A DNA stretch of 5,098 nucleotides. Origin: an uncultured Pirellula sp. (GTDB taxonomy: Bacteria; Planctomycetota; Planctomycetia; Pirellulales; Pirellulaceae). Under the pieces are notes generated by a model. The model worked only from the letters and a program-made list of their open reading frames with translations, made no database searches and was not told where the DNA came from. The position numbers and the translations under genes were made by a program. Positions 1 to 5,098 of this stretch are shown piece after piece. The stretch spans positions 1 through 5,098 of the forward strand of contig CAITIF010000751.1 of assembly GCA_903892365.1 (NCBI GenBank), given 5' to 3'. The first letter of the stretch is position 1, and every line of letters starts with the position of its first letter.

Positions 1-1173
1 ACGGGAAACGACTTTGTTCGCTTCAATGGCGATTTGCAACTTGGTTCCCTGAGGTAACCTGCTGCCGGTTCGATAGGGGATTGATTCCTTGCCCCAAGTC
101 GTCTTGGTGGATCGCTGAAGGTAATCGGGATACTCTACGTTGAGCAGGAGCTTGGTAACTTGAGGTGCATCCACGCTCTTGATTTGCATGTTGGAAATCC
201 TAGCATCGCCCCCTGCAACACTGAACCACAAGATATCGAGCACCGATTCCAAGGGGGGACCGTCCAGGACAAAAGGTTGCTGAGTATTTCCAGCAGCCAA
301 ACGACGCATGTTCGCTCGGCCTCGATTTCCGGCCGCGTCTTGATAGTAAACAGTGCAAACGTCGGGGACAATTTTTCCTGAAAGGGAAGCCCAAGCCCTC
401 AGTTGGCAGGCTTGGCCTTTTGGCACTCGAACAACACCATCCGAAAAAGGGACCGTGTATCGTTCTCGTTGATTACGTCCTGTAAAGGTTGGCACATCCA
501 ATTCGATTCCATCGATACCCAATTCGGTGTATCTGGGCCATGGCACGTCCGACAATCCAAAAAGCCGGTTGGCCCAATGAGAGGTCCAGGTGGGTTGCGT
601 AAGAGCCACGACGCAACTGGCAGCCAAGGCGACGCCAAGAAGCCCTAGCTTCCATTGAAGAGGTTGGAAACGCACGACGCGGCTAACGTCGACGGAATCC
701 ATCAAGCCCAAGGCCTGAGTTCGGGCCAGTTCGAGCAAGCTCGCCCGCTGAGGATGCTCGGCATCGGCATCTTTCAAAATGGCGCTTGGCTTGGCCGCTT
801 GCACGGTGGTGATCAACGAACTTTCAAAGGCAGAATATTGTTTCTCAATCAGCAACGCAAGCGTCGAGTCCGTCCAGCGAACAAGCCACAATTGCCACAG
901 GTAGCGATACAGGATGATCGCCATCGTCGCAGCCATGATGCCCAGCATGACGATGCGAACGAAGGTTGGCGATTCGGCCGCTCCGAACTTGGTGGGAAGA
1001 TAATCGCACAGTCCAAAAAACCAAAATGCCACCACAAGCCAAATGGCCGTCGTCATCAACGCTTGGCTTACCACAAAACGGCCGATCAATCCCCGAAGCT
1101 GTGCGAGCTTTTCGGAAATCGGCTTTGGGATCGGATATCGAGATTCTTTGGGGTTGGAGCTGGCGATTTGCAT
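1..1173 (-). CDS. Large three-helix membrane protein with periplasmic domain, N-terminal part (planctomycete DUF4175-like)
   Basis: The minus strand is open without a stop from the ATG at 1173 to the window edge, giving 391 residues of a longer protein. A TAG lies two codons upstream of this ATG, so it is the most upstream possible start; no Shine-Dalgarno is evident. Hydrophobic segments at about residues 36-57, 72-94 and 175-192 look like membrane helices. The basic N-terminus suggests a cytoplasmic start, residues 95-172 would be cytoplasmic, and everything after helix 3 would be periplasmic. After helix 3 come a 'PWPR' motif (211-214) and a beta-rich stretch with a 'YPDYL' motif (348-352). 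From family knowledge, this plan resembles large planctomycete membrane proteins related to DUF4175, often found near MoxR ATPase, DUF58 and von Willebrand A genes; those neighbours, if present, lie outside the window. Biochemical role unknown. It is divergent from the ThuA gene. The reading frame is certain; the family name is tentative. Confidence 0.85.
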   Translation of the reverse strand, partial: MQIASSNPKESRYPIPKPISEKLAQLRGLIGRFVVSQALMTTAIWLVVAFWFFGLCDYLPTKFGAAESPTFVRIVMLGIMAATMAIILYRYLWQLWLVRWTDSTLALLIEKQYSAFESSLITTVQAAKPSAILKDADAEHPQRASLLELARTQALGLMDSVDVSRVVRFQPLQWKLGLLGVALAASCVVALTQPTWTSHWANRLFGLSDVPWPRYTELGIDGIELDVPTFTGRNQRERYTVPFSDGVVRVPKGQACQLRAWASLSGKIVPDVCTVYYQDAAGNRGRANMRRLAAGNTQQPFVLDGPPLESVLDILWFSVAGGDARISNMQIKSVDAPQVTKLLLNVEYPDYLQRSTKTTWGKESIPYRTGSRLPQGTKLQIAIEANKVVSR

Positions 1174-1210
1174 GCTCTAAGTTGTAGCAGATTCAGGCCC
1201 AAAGGGGTTA

Positions 1211-1228
1211 GTCGAAATCGAACTCGAC
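1211..1228. promoter_or_regulatory. Three phased TCGA tetramers forming an inverted repeat, possible operator
   Basis: TCGA occurs at 1212, 1218 and 1224, exactly six bases apart, and the outer copies form the inverted repeat GTCGA/TCGAC with an eight-base centre. It lies about 38-55 bases upstream of the minus-strand start at 1173, where an operator or promoter element could sit. No known binding site is recognised, and TCGA is common in such DNA, so this is only a candidate. Confidence 0.2.
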
Positions 1229-1274
1229 GGACCAATATGAATTGCAAATTCCAACGTCGTTCTTGGTCGGCTCA

Positions 1275-1376
1275 TTTTTTAACCACGGAATACACGGAAC
1301 ACACGGAAAGGGAGCCGGGCTGTTTTGTGTTCTGATTTCCGTGTGTTCTGTGTGTTCCGTGGTTCTAGGATCGGTT
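1275..1376. repeat. Palindromic ACCACGGAA-type repeat, copy A
   Basis: The unit begins with a T6 run and AACC and ends TAGGATCGGTT. Arms of 29 bases at 1281-1309 and 1336-1364 are inverted repeats matching at 27 of 29 positions, around a 26-base centre. Each arm is built from three nine-base steps (ACCACGGAA, TACACGGAA, CACACGGAA). This family of interspersed palindromes is common in planctomycete and some other environmental genomes, and is often mis-annotated as protein. As RNA it would form a long hairpin. It sits upstream of both flanking genes, so it is not a simple transcription terminator for either. Confidence 0.9.
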
Positions 1377-1390
1377 CTTTGCTGGATGGT

Positions 1391-1491
1391 TTTTTTAACC
1401 ACAGAAAACACGGAACACACGGAAATGGAGCCGGCTGGCTTGTGTTCTTATTTCCGTGTGTTCTGTGTGTTCTGTGGTTCTAGGATCGGTT
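1391..1491. repeat. Palindromic ACCACGGAA-type repeat, copy B
   Basis: This is a direct tandem copy of the preceding unit with a 116-bp period and a 14-base spacer (1377-1390). Arms at 1397-1425 and 1451-1479 again pair at 27 of 29 positions around a 25-base centre that shares GGAGCCGG and TGTGTTCT with copy A. Relative to copy A, the seventh arm base changes from G to A on the left, and its partner on the right changes from C to T, so pairing is kept. The two arm mismatches fall at the same positions (11 and 16) in both copies. Confidence 0.9.
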
Positions 1492-1512
1492 ATCTTATAG
1501 AAGGATGATTTT

Positions 1513-1593
1513 GCTTTTTACAGGCATAGAACATGCCGAACACGCGAAAAGGCAGCCTCGCTTCATTTTCGCTTCTTCAGTCTCTCATCCGCC
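1513..1593. repeat. Probable decayed third copy of the palindromic repeat
   Basis: By eye, bases 1529-1557 match copy A bases 1288-1316 at 22 of 29 positions without a gap, and end in the same AGCC. A T-run precedes it, and the spacer before it keeps a GGATG near a T-rich stretch, as in the copy A to B spacer. Its spacing from copy B is about 125 bp, against 116 bp between A and B. The right half aligns loosely at about 1565-1591. Its arms retain a perfect inverted repeat, GCGAAAA (1544-1550) and TTTTCGC (1566-1572), at the place where the intact copies have CGGAAA and TTTCCG. The ATG at 1533 lies inside this copy, which argues against it as a genuine start. Inferred from visual alignment only. 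Confidence 0.5.
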
Positions 1594-1634
1594 AAACGTA
1601 CCGCTTCCCCCTCCCTCGCACCTACCATCGTGAT

Positions 1635-2444
1635 ATGAACATCTCCGCCATGCTGAAGTTTTCTCCTTTCGTCTCCAAGTCGTTGGGCTTGGGGGTAGCA
1701 TTCTTTTGGCTCACTTTGGCTGTATCTCAAGTCAATGCACAAGAAAAAGTTGCCATTGAGAAGAACTCAAAAAAGCCGCTTTCTGTTTTGCTCGTGACCG
1801 GTGGTTGCTGCCACGATTACGACTTCCAAAGCAAGGCGCTTCAGTTGGCTGCCAAAGAACGAGGTGTTTTGGTGGAATGGACCATCGTGAACCAAGGTGG
1901 AAAAGGGACCAAGGCAATGATTGATTTATACAAAAAGCCTAATTGGCAAGAGGGATTCGACGTGGTCATTCATAACGAATGCTTCGCGGATACCGACGAT
2001 ACGGATTACATCCGAAGCATTACCAAGCCGCACTTTGAGGGAACCAATGCTGTGGTTATCCATTGCGCAATGCACACCTACCGATCCGCTTCCATCGATG
2101 ATTGGCGAGAATTTTTAGGTGTTACCAGCCGGCACCATGAACATCAAAGCCGTTACCCGATCACCGTCGTTCAAAAAGATCATCCCATCATGAAGGACTT
2201 CCCGGTCGACAGTAAATCCGCAATGGACGAACTTTACATCATCGAAAAAGTATGGCCAGCCACCACCGTGTTAGCGACGTCCAAAAGCGAAAAGACCGGT
2301 GAAGAGCAGCCTGTGTATTGGACCAATCAATATGGCAAGGGGCGCGTTTTCGGAACAACCTATGGCCACTCTAATGACACTTTTTCGGACAAGGCGTTCT
2401 TGAACGCTGTCGTCAACGGAATCGTTTGGGCAGCCGGCAAGTAA
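1635..2444 (+). CDS. Exported ThuA-family protein (GATase1-like fold)
   Basis: This 269-residue protein belongs to the ThuA/trehalose-utilisation family, whose members have a class I glutamine-amidotransferase-like fold. ThuA itself acts in disaccharide catabolism, but the many secreted planctomycete members have no settled substrate. Residues 1-35 form a signal peptide (hydrophobic core about 18-31, likely cleavage after VNA), so it should be exported. Family marks follow in order: first strand and loop LLVTGGCCHDYD (52-63), VVIHNECFAD (110-119), AVVIHCAMHTYR (139-150), a DDWREFLG segment (155-162), the histidine-rich HHEHQ (167-171), DHPIMKDFP (182-190), and the C-terminal YWTNQYGKGRVFGTTYGH (228-245). 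It is full length for a single-domain ThuA protein. The frame stays open upstream to an ATG at 1533, but that stretch is repeat-derived and would bury the signal peptide; ATG 1650 is another possible start. It stands alone, divergent from the left gene and convergent with the small gene at 2499. Confidence 0.9.
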   Translation: MNISAMLKFSPFVSKSLGLGVAFFWLTLAVSQVNAQEKVAIEKNSKKPLSVLLVTGGCCHDYDFQSKALQLAAKERGVLVEWTIVNQGGKGTKAMIDLYKKPNWQEGFDVVIHNECFADTDDTDYIRSITKPHFEGTNAVVIHCAMHTYRSASIDDWREFLGVTSRHHEHQSRYPITVVQKDHPIMKDFPVDSKSAMDELYIIEKVWPATTVLATSKSEKTGEEQPVYWTNQYGKGRVFGTTYGHSNDTFSDKAFLNAVVNGIVWAAGK

Positions 2445-2498
2445 CTCTGGTCACCTATTCAAGTCGTCCAGTTTCGAAATCTGCCGGAGCTAGCAGGT

Positions 2499-2741
2499 TT
2501 ATCTAGGGACAAAGTACTGTGCCACACCGGCCAGACCAAACAAAGACAGGCCTGCAAAAGCCAAAGCAAGCCAGTAAAGAAATCGGCCTGGGTTGGAAAG
2601 TCCCGCATCTTCCGCCAGTTGTACCACGGTTTGTTCCGCCTGCTGAATGGACAAACCAAGCTCGTCGCGATAGAGCTCAACGGCCTCGGCCCAATGACCT
2701 TGCTGAATAAGATGAATGGCAAGCGGTTCTAAATTTGGCAT
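2499..2741 (-). CDS. Small membrane protein with L7/L12-like helical head
   Basis: An 80-residue protein. Residues 1-50 form a soluble, helix-rich head in which WAEAVELYRDELGLSIQQAE (17-36) resembles the ribosomal L7/L12 C-terminal helix-turn pattern (I/A-x-LYREETG-x-L-x-EA) that recurs in many small bacterial proteins. Residues 54-76 (from FLYWLALAFAGLSLFGLAGV onward) form one membrane helix, leaving a very short tail. Such heads are thought to mediate protein contacts, but no specific role can be assigned. A GGAG lies 10 bases upstream of the ATG, and the pattern fits this frame much better than the overlapping minus-strand alternative. The 3' end faces the ThuA-like gene, 54 bp away, with no clear terminator between them. 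A hairpin with a T-tract lies about 75 bases upstream and may control its expression. Confidence 0.75.
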   Translation of the reverse strand: MPNLEPLAIHLIQQGHWAEAVELYRDELGLSIQQAEQTVVQLAEDAGLSNPGRFLYWLALAFAGLSLFGLAGVAQYFVPR

Positions 2742-2751
2742 GTCGGTTCGT

Positions 2752-2755
2752 CTCC
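2752..2755 (-). promoter_or_regulatory. Shine-Dalgarno site of the small membrane protein
   Basis: GGAG on the minus strand, followed by 10 bases and then the ATG at 2741. It is one of the few clear ribosome-binding sites in the window and supports this start. Confidence 0.55.
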
Positions 2756-2816
2756 AAAATGCCTGGCAAAATAGGCAGAATGGGCTACGTGGTGTTGTTG
2801 GCGTGTTTGGGATACG

Positions 2817-2847
2817 AAAAAAGGACAGGTCTGAGCAAACCGAGTCC
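2817..2847 (-). terminator. Intrinsic-terminator-like hairpin in the leader of the small gene
   Basis: Read on the minus strand, GGAC (2847-2844) pairs with GTCC (2826-2823), and GGTT (2841-2838) pairs with GACC (2831-2828, including one G-T pair). A small internal loop separates the two helices, the loop is TGCTCA, and six T residues (2822-2817) follow directly. This is the layout of a rho-independent terminator, though the stem is short. It lies upstream of the small gene, not after a gene, so it would act either as an attenuator or as the 3' end of a short RNA. Confidence 0.4.
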
Positions 2848-2871
2848 GGTAAAAGGCCATCGGCAGACCTG
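2826..2871 (-). promoter_or_regulatory. Competing stem, possible antiterminator
   Basis: CAGGTCTG on the minus strand (2871-2864) is a perfect eight-base complement of CAGACCTG (2833-2826), with 30 bases between. The downstream strand of this stem is the same stretch that closes the terminator-like hairpin, so the two structures exclude each other. This is the geometry of an attenuator or riboswitch expression platform, but no known aptamer class is recognised. Inferred from pairing read by eye. Confidence 0.35.
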
Positions 2872-2899
2872 AATTAGATACTTAAGTCGAACCTTCATC

Positions 2900-2928
2900 T
2901 TGAGGCGATTTTTTTGAGCTTCTATACT
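2900..2928 (+). promoter_or_regulatory. Sigma70-like promoter for the LptD-like gene
   Basis: TTGAGG (2900-2905) and TATACT (2923-2928) are separated by exactly 17 bases, matching 4 of 6 and 5 of 6 consensus positions. An A/T run (2909-2915) lies in the spacer. The predicted transcript start, near 2935, is almost at the ATG at 2937. That ATG reads only three codons before a TGA, so the leader reaching the chosen coding start would be about 68 bases. Confidence 0.5.
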
Positions 2929-3002
2929 CGCGCTCTATGTCACTGTGACCAAGCAGTAAAGATTGCCATCAATTCGCACACGCACTGGAGATCGAATCGG
3001 TA

Positions 3003-5098
3003 GTGGAATGGATTCCCGATGCCGAAATTGCGCAAACCCCGTCGCCGTCATGCTTTTCCGCTGACCAGCTCGGATTGCATTCCAAGGCAGCTGCTCCAGA
3101 GTGGAGCGGTCGAGATCGGGTTGCGCCTTGGGCTCTGGTGATTCGACTCGCTTTCAGCATACTTTTGCTTGGTGTTTGTGGGCTCCAGAGTATTGCGGCA
3201 GAAATCGGTTTGCCCCTATCTGACCCTAAGTTCTCGATTGATGCATACGCCCGTTCCGCAAGCAGGCAAAACATTGGCGGTTTTGAGGTAGTCACCTTGC
3301 GCGGTGATTGCAGGATCTATCAAGGTGCGTTTTCTGCGACTTGCGACGTGGCCCACATTTGGATTGATCGCACGGAGCAGCATCTCAATAAAGAAAGCAA
3401 GAATCCATCAGACCAGCAAGAAACTGCCCCAAAGAAGTACATTATCCAGACGGTCGGCAATTCGGAGATTCGCTGGTCGGACGACCAAAGATTGCAAGAT
3501 TCGGAATGGACGGGCCGATTGTTCAGCCATTTCGATATTGGATTCCATGCGGAGCTTTGGAATGAGCCACAGGGACCACGACCGGATTTGAATTGGAACA
3601 AAGAGCATCCAGTATCGTCCGCGATGGCCTGGGCGCCGATGAACACTCCTGAAGGATCGGCATCTGATTCGACCGTTCAACAGGCGGCTGCCTTTCAAGG
3701 CGACGCGCCACTCCCGATACCTACCTTTCAATCGCCACCACGAGGCGGGATCGAGCTTCCTGCTGTCACGCCAGGGCAAGGCGCCATGATCGGAAATTCC
3801 CAATTGGGAGGGACCGTTATTGATGCTGGTTCCTTACCTCTTTTTGAATCGCTACAATCCTCGCCTCCCACCCAAGGATCTTCCGCTCCGGAAAGCGTTC
3901 AGGCTTTTCAAGTGCCCAGCGGTGTGGACCTGGGGCCCGCTCCCGTCGCAGCCCCCGTTGCGTTAGGGGAGCAGATCACATCGCTGGCTGGTCCGAGAAT
4001 CGGCGCAAAGTTGTTTAAGTTTGAAGGCCGCGGTGGCTCTCAGCCCTTGATCAGCTTGAGCAATCGCCCCGACCGCAATGACTCCGTCATCACCGTCTCG
4101 CAAGGGGTTCGGTTAATGATTGGCGGTGTGTCCTATCAGTCAAGTTCCGGCATGGTCGATGCAGGTACTGTACTGATTGAAGCAGATCGAGCAGTCATCT
4201 GGACGTCGAATTTCTCGAAGCTGCAATCGGAACAAATCGATGACATGCCGGTCGAAGTGTACATCGAGGGCAACGTTATTTTTCAACAAGGGCAACGCAA
4301 GATCTATGCAGACCGAATGTACTACAACGTGCAGGCTGAGTATGGCATGATCCTTGGAGCGGAAATGTTGACGCCAGCTCCTCAATTCGAAGGCATCGTA
4401 CGACTGAAAGCTGATATCATTCAGCAACGTTCTCGAGAAAACTTCTTGGCCTACCAAGCGGCACTGACAAGCAGCCGACTTGGCGTGCCAAGGTATTGGT
4501 TGCAAAGCGATCGGCTTGAGCTCAAGGACCAACGCAATGAAACCAATAGTACTCTTTTTGGATTGCCCGTCGCTGGTACCGTTGGCAATCAAACAGGAAT
4601 GCAAGCGAAGGCAAGGAACAACTTCGTATACATCGAAGGCCTGCCCGTCTTTTACTGGCCTGTTCTCAATACCAACGTAGACACATCCAGTTTCTACGTC
4701 AGTGGCTTGAAATTCAGAAATGATAACATCCTCGGAACCCAAGTGATGGTGGATTGGGATGCCTACCAAATCTTTGGACTGTCCGGACTCGATGGAACAC
4801 GTTGGACTTTTTCCACCGATTACCTGAGTAAGCGCGGAATCGCCGGCGGAACTAATTTTCAGTACAACGTTCCCAATTTGTGGATTGGGCCTGCGAATGG
4901 TTTCGTCGACGTATGGGGACTTCAAGACAAGAGTCTCGATTTCCTGGGTTCGGACCGACAAAATCTCCAGCCGGAACGCAACCCTCGAGGGCGTTTGCTG
5001 TTTCAACATCGCCAATTCTTATCCCCGGATACGGAGCTGTGGGCGGAAGTTGGGTTGGTTAGCGATCGGAATTTTCTTGAGCAGTACTTCGAGCAAGA
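3003..5098 (+). CDS. LptD/OstA-family outer-membrane protein with fused LptA-like modules, C-terminus cut by window
   Basis: The frame is open from 2949 to the window edge; from the GTG at 3003 it gives 698 residues of an incomplete protein. LptD is the outer-membrane barrel that inserts lipopolysaccharide at the cell surface. Residues 46-66 form a signal-peptide-like segment (IRLAFSILLLGVCG, then QSIAA). An LptA-like beta segment lies at about 93-188 (VTLRGDCRIYQGAFSATCD), followed by a Pro/Gln/Ser/Gly-rich linker at about 217-320. Further LptA-like segments lie at about 362-400 (ITVSQGVRLMIGG) and 417-470 (VYIEGNVIFQQGQRKIYADR). The LptD-type barrel begins near 541 (FVYIEGLPVFYWPVLNTN), and the window ends near a barrel motif SDRNFLEQYFE. 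The start is uncertain: GTG 3003 has GGAG 12 bases upstream; GTG 3138 gives a textbook signal peptide but no Shine-Dalgarno; no in-frame ATG occurs between the TGA at 2946 and position 3624. A 291-codon open frame on the opposite strand (4140-5015) is a shadow. Confidence 0.85.
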   Translation, partial: MEWIPDAEIAQTPSPSCFSADQLGLHSKAAAPEWSGRDRVAPWALVIRLAFSILLLGVCGLQSIAAEIGLPLSDPKFSIDAYARSASRQNIGGFEVVTLRGDCRIYQGAFSATCDVAHIWIDRTEQHLNKESKNPSDQQETAPKKYIIQTVGNSEIRWSDDQRLQDSEWTGRLFSHFDIGFHAELWNEPQGPRPDLNWNKEHPVSSAMAWAPMNTPEGSASDSTVQQAAAFQGDAPLPIPTFQSPPRGGIELPAVTPGQGAMIGNSQLGGTVIDAGSLPLFESLQSSPPTQGSSAPESVQAFQVPSGVDLGPAPVAAPVALGEQITSLAGPRIGAKLFKFEGRGGSQPLISLSNRPDRNDSVITVSQGVRLMIGGVSYQSSSGMVDAGTVLIEADRAVIWTSNFSKLQSEQIDDMPVEVYIEGNVIFQQGQRKIYADRMYYNVQAEYGMILGAEMLTPAPQFEGIVRLKADIIQQRSRENFLAYQAALTSSRLGVPRYWLQSDRLELKDQRNETNSTLFGLPVAGTVGNQTGMQAKARNNFVYIEGLPVFYWPVLNTNVDTSSFYVSGLKFRNDNILGTQVMVDWDAYQIFGLSGLDGTRWTFSTDYLSKRGIAGGTNFQYNVPNLWIGPANGFVDVWGLQDKSLDFLGSDRQNLQPERNPRGRLLFQHRQFLSPDTELWAEVGLVSDRNFLEQYFEQ

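Larger units (their letters stand above)
1174..1634. other. Non-coding gap between divergent genes, mostly palindromic repeats
   Basis: This 461-bp gap separates the membrane-protein start (1173, minus) from the ThuA-like start (1635, plus). Short open frames cross it on both strands, but they translate the repeats into motifs such as TEYTEHTE and VCSVCSVV, which are typical repeat artefacts. The left part (1174-1274) must hold the promoter of the minus gene, yet no convincing -35/-10 pair is visible. The middle holds the repeat units. The right part (1594-1634) is pyrimidine-rich and contains no recognisable Shine-Dalgarno in front of the ThuA-like start. Confidence 0.7.

Noticed and set aside
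655..1335. A 226-codon plus-strand frame
   Set aside because: It lies opposite the membrane-protein frame, which has membrane helices and family-like motifs, and its end runs into the repeat array. It is a shadow.
1208..1508. Open frames on both strands (1208-1420 minus, 1242-1508 plus) encoding TEHTE, GTHGK and VCSVCSVV-like repeats
   Set aside because: They are translations of the nine-base steps in the palindromic repeats, lack ribosome-binding sites, and match a well-known class of artefactual proteins.
1544..1572. GCGAAAA/TTTTCGC inverted repeat as an independent operator for the ThuA-like gene
   Set aside because: It coincides with the inner arms of the decayed repeat copy, which explains it more simply.
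1533..1634. A 34-residue N-terminal extension of the ThuA-like protein from the ATG at 1533
   Set aside because: The stretch overlaps the decayed repeat, has no Shine-Dalgarno, and would place the signal peptide inside the protein instead of at its start.
2445..2498. A terminator between the convergent ThuA-like and small genes
   Set aside because: Only a weak four-base CTGC/GCAG pairing is present, with no T-tract, so no terminator can be supported.
2459..2722. An 87-codon minus-strand frame overlapping the small membrane protein
   Set aside because: It lacks a coherent pattern, whereas the overlapping 2499-2741 frame has a GGAG site, a helical head and a clean membrane helix.
4140..5015. 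A 291-codon minus-strand frame
   Set aside because: It is entirely antisense to the LptD-like gene, whose plus-strand translation has recognisable LptA/LptD motifs. It has no membrane, domain or start-site support.

Overview
The window looks like chromosomal DNA of a planctomycete, most likely of the Pirellulaceae (Rhodopirellula/Blastopirellula type). The reasons are a secreted ThuA-family protein, a large three-helix membrane protein with a 'WPR' and a 'YPxY' motif, an LptD/OstA-type outer-membrane protein, sparse Shine-Dalgarno sites, long non-coding gaps, and the ACCACGGAA-type palindromic repeat common in such genomes. This placement rests on gene style and is an inference. No tRNA, rRNA, CRISPR array, insertion sequence or phage gene was seen.

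Layout. Positions 1-1173 (minus): the N-terminal 391 codons of a large membrane protein that runs off the left edge. Positions 1174-1634: a gap between divergent genes, largely occupied by two clear copies of a ~102-bp palindromic repeat (1275-1376, 1391-1491) and what appears to be a third, decayed copy (about 1513-1593). Positions 1635-2444 (plus): an exported ThuA-like protein. Positions 2499-2741 (minus): an 80-residue single-helix membrane protein with a short helical head resembling the ribosomal L7/L12 C-terminal domain. It converges on the ThuA gene. Positions 2742-3002: a second divergent gap. It holds a minus-strand hairpin with a T-tract and a competing stem (a possible attenuator for the small gene) and a good plus-strand sigma70-like promoter at 2900-2928. 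Positions 3003-5098 (plus): an LptD/OstA-family outer-membrane protein running off the right edge, with LptA-like modules fused to the start of the barrel.

The four genes alternate in strand, so no operon is visible and nothing in the sequence ties them into one pathway. Three of the four are cell-envelope or exported proteins. The most interesting features are in the gaps: paired changes that keep the repeat palindromes foldable, mutually exclusive hairpins ahead of the small gene, and a well-placed promoter whose first ATG meets an in-frame TGA after three codons, in the same frame as the LptD-like gene. I do not see a clear, complete novel system here.
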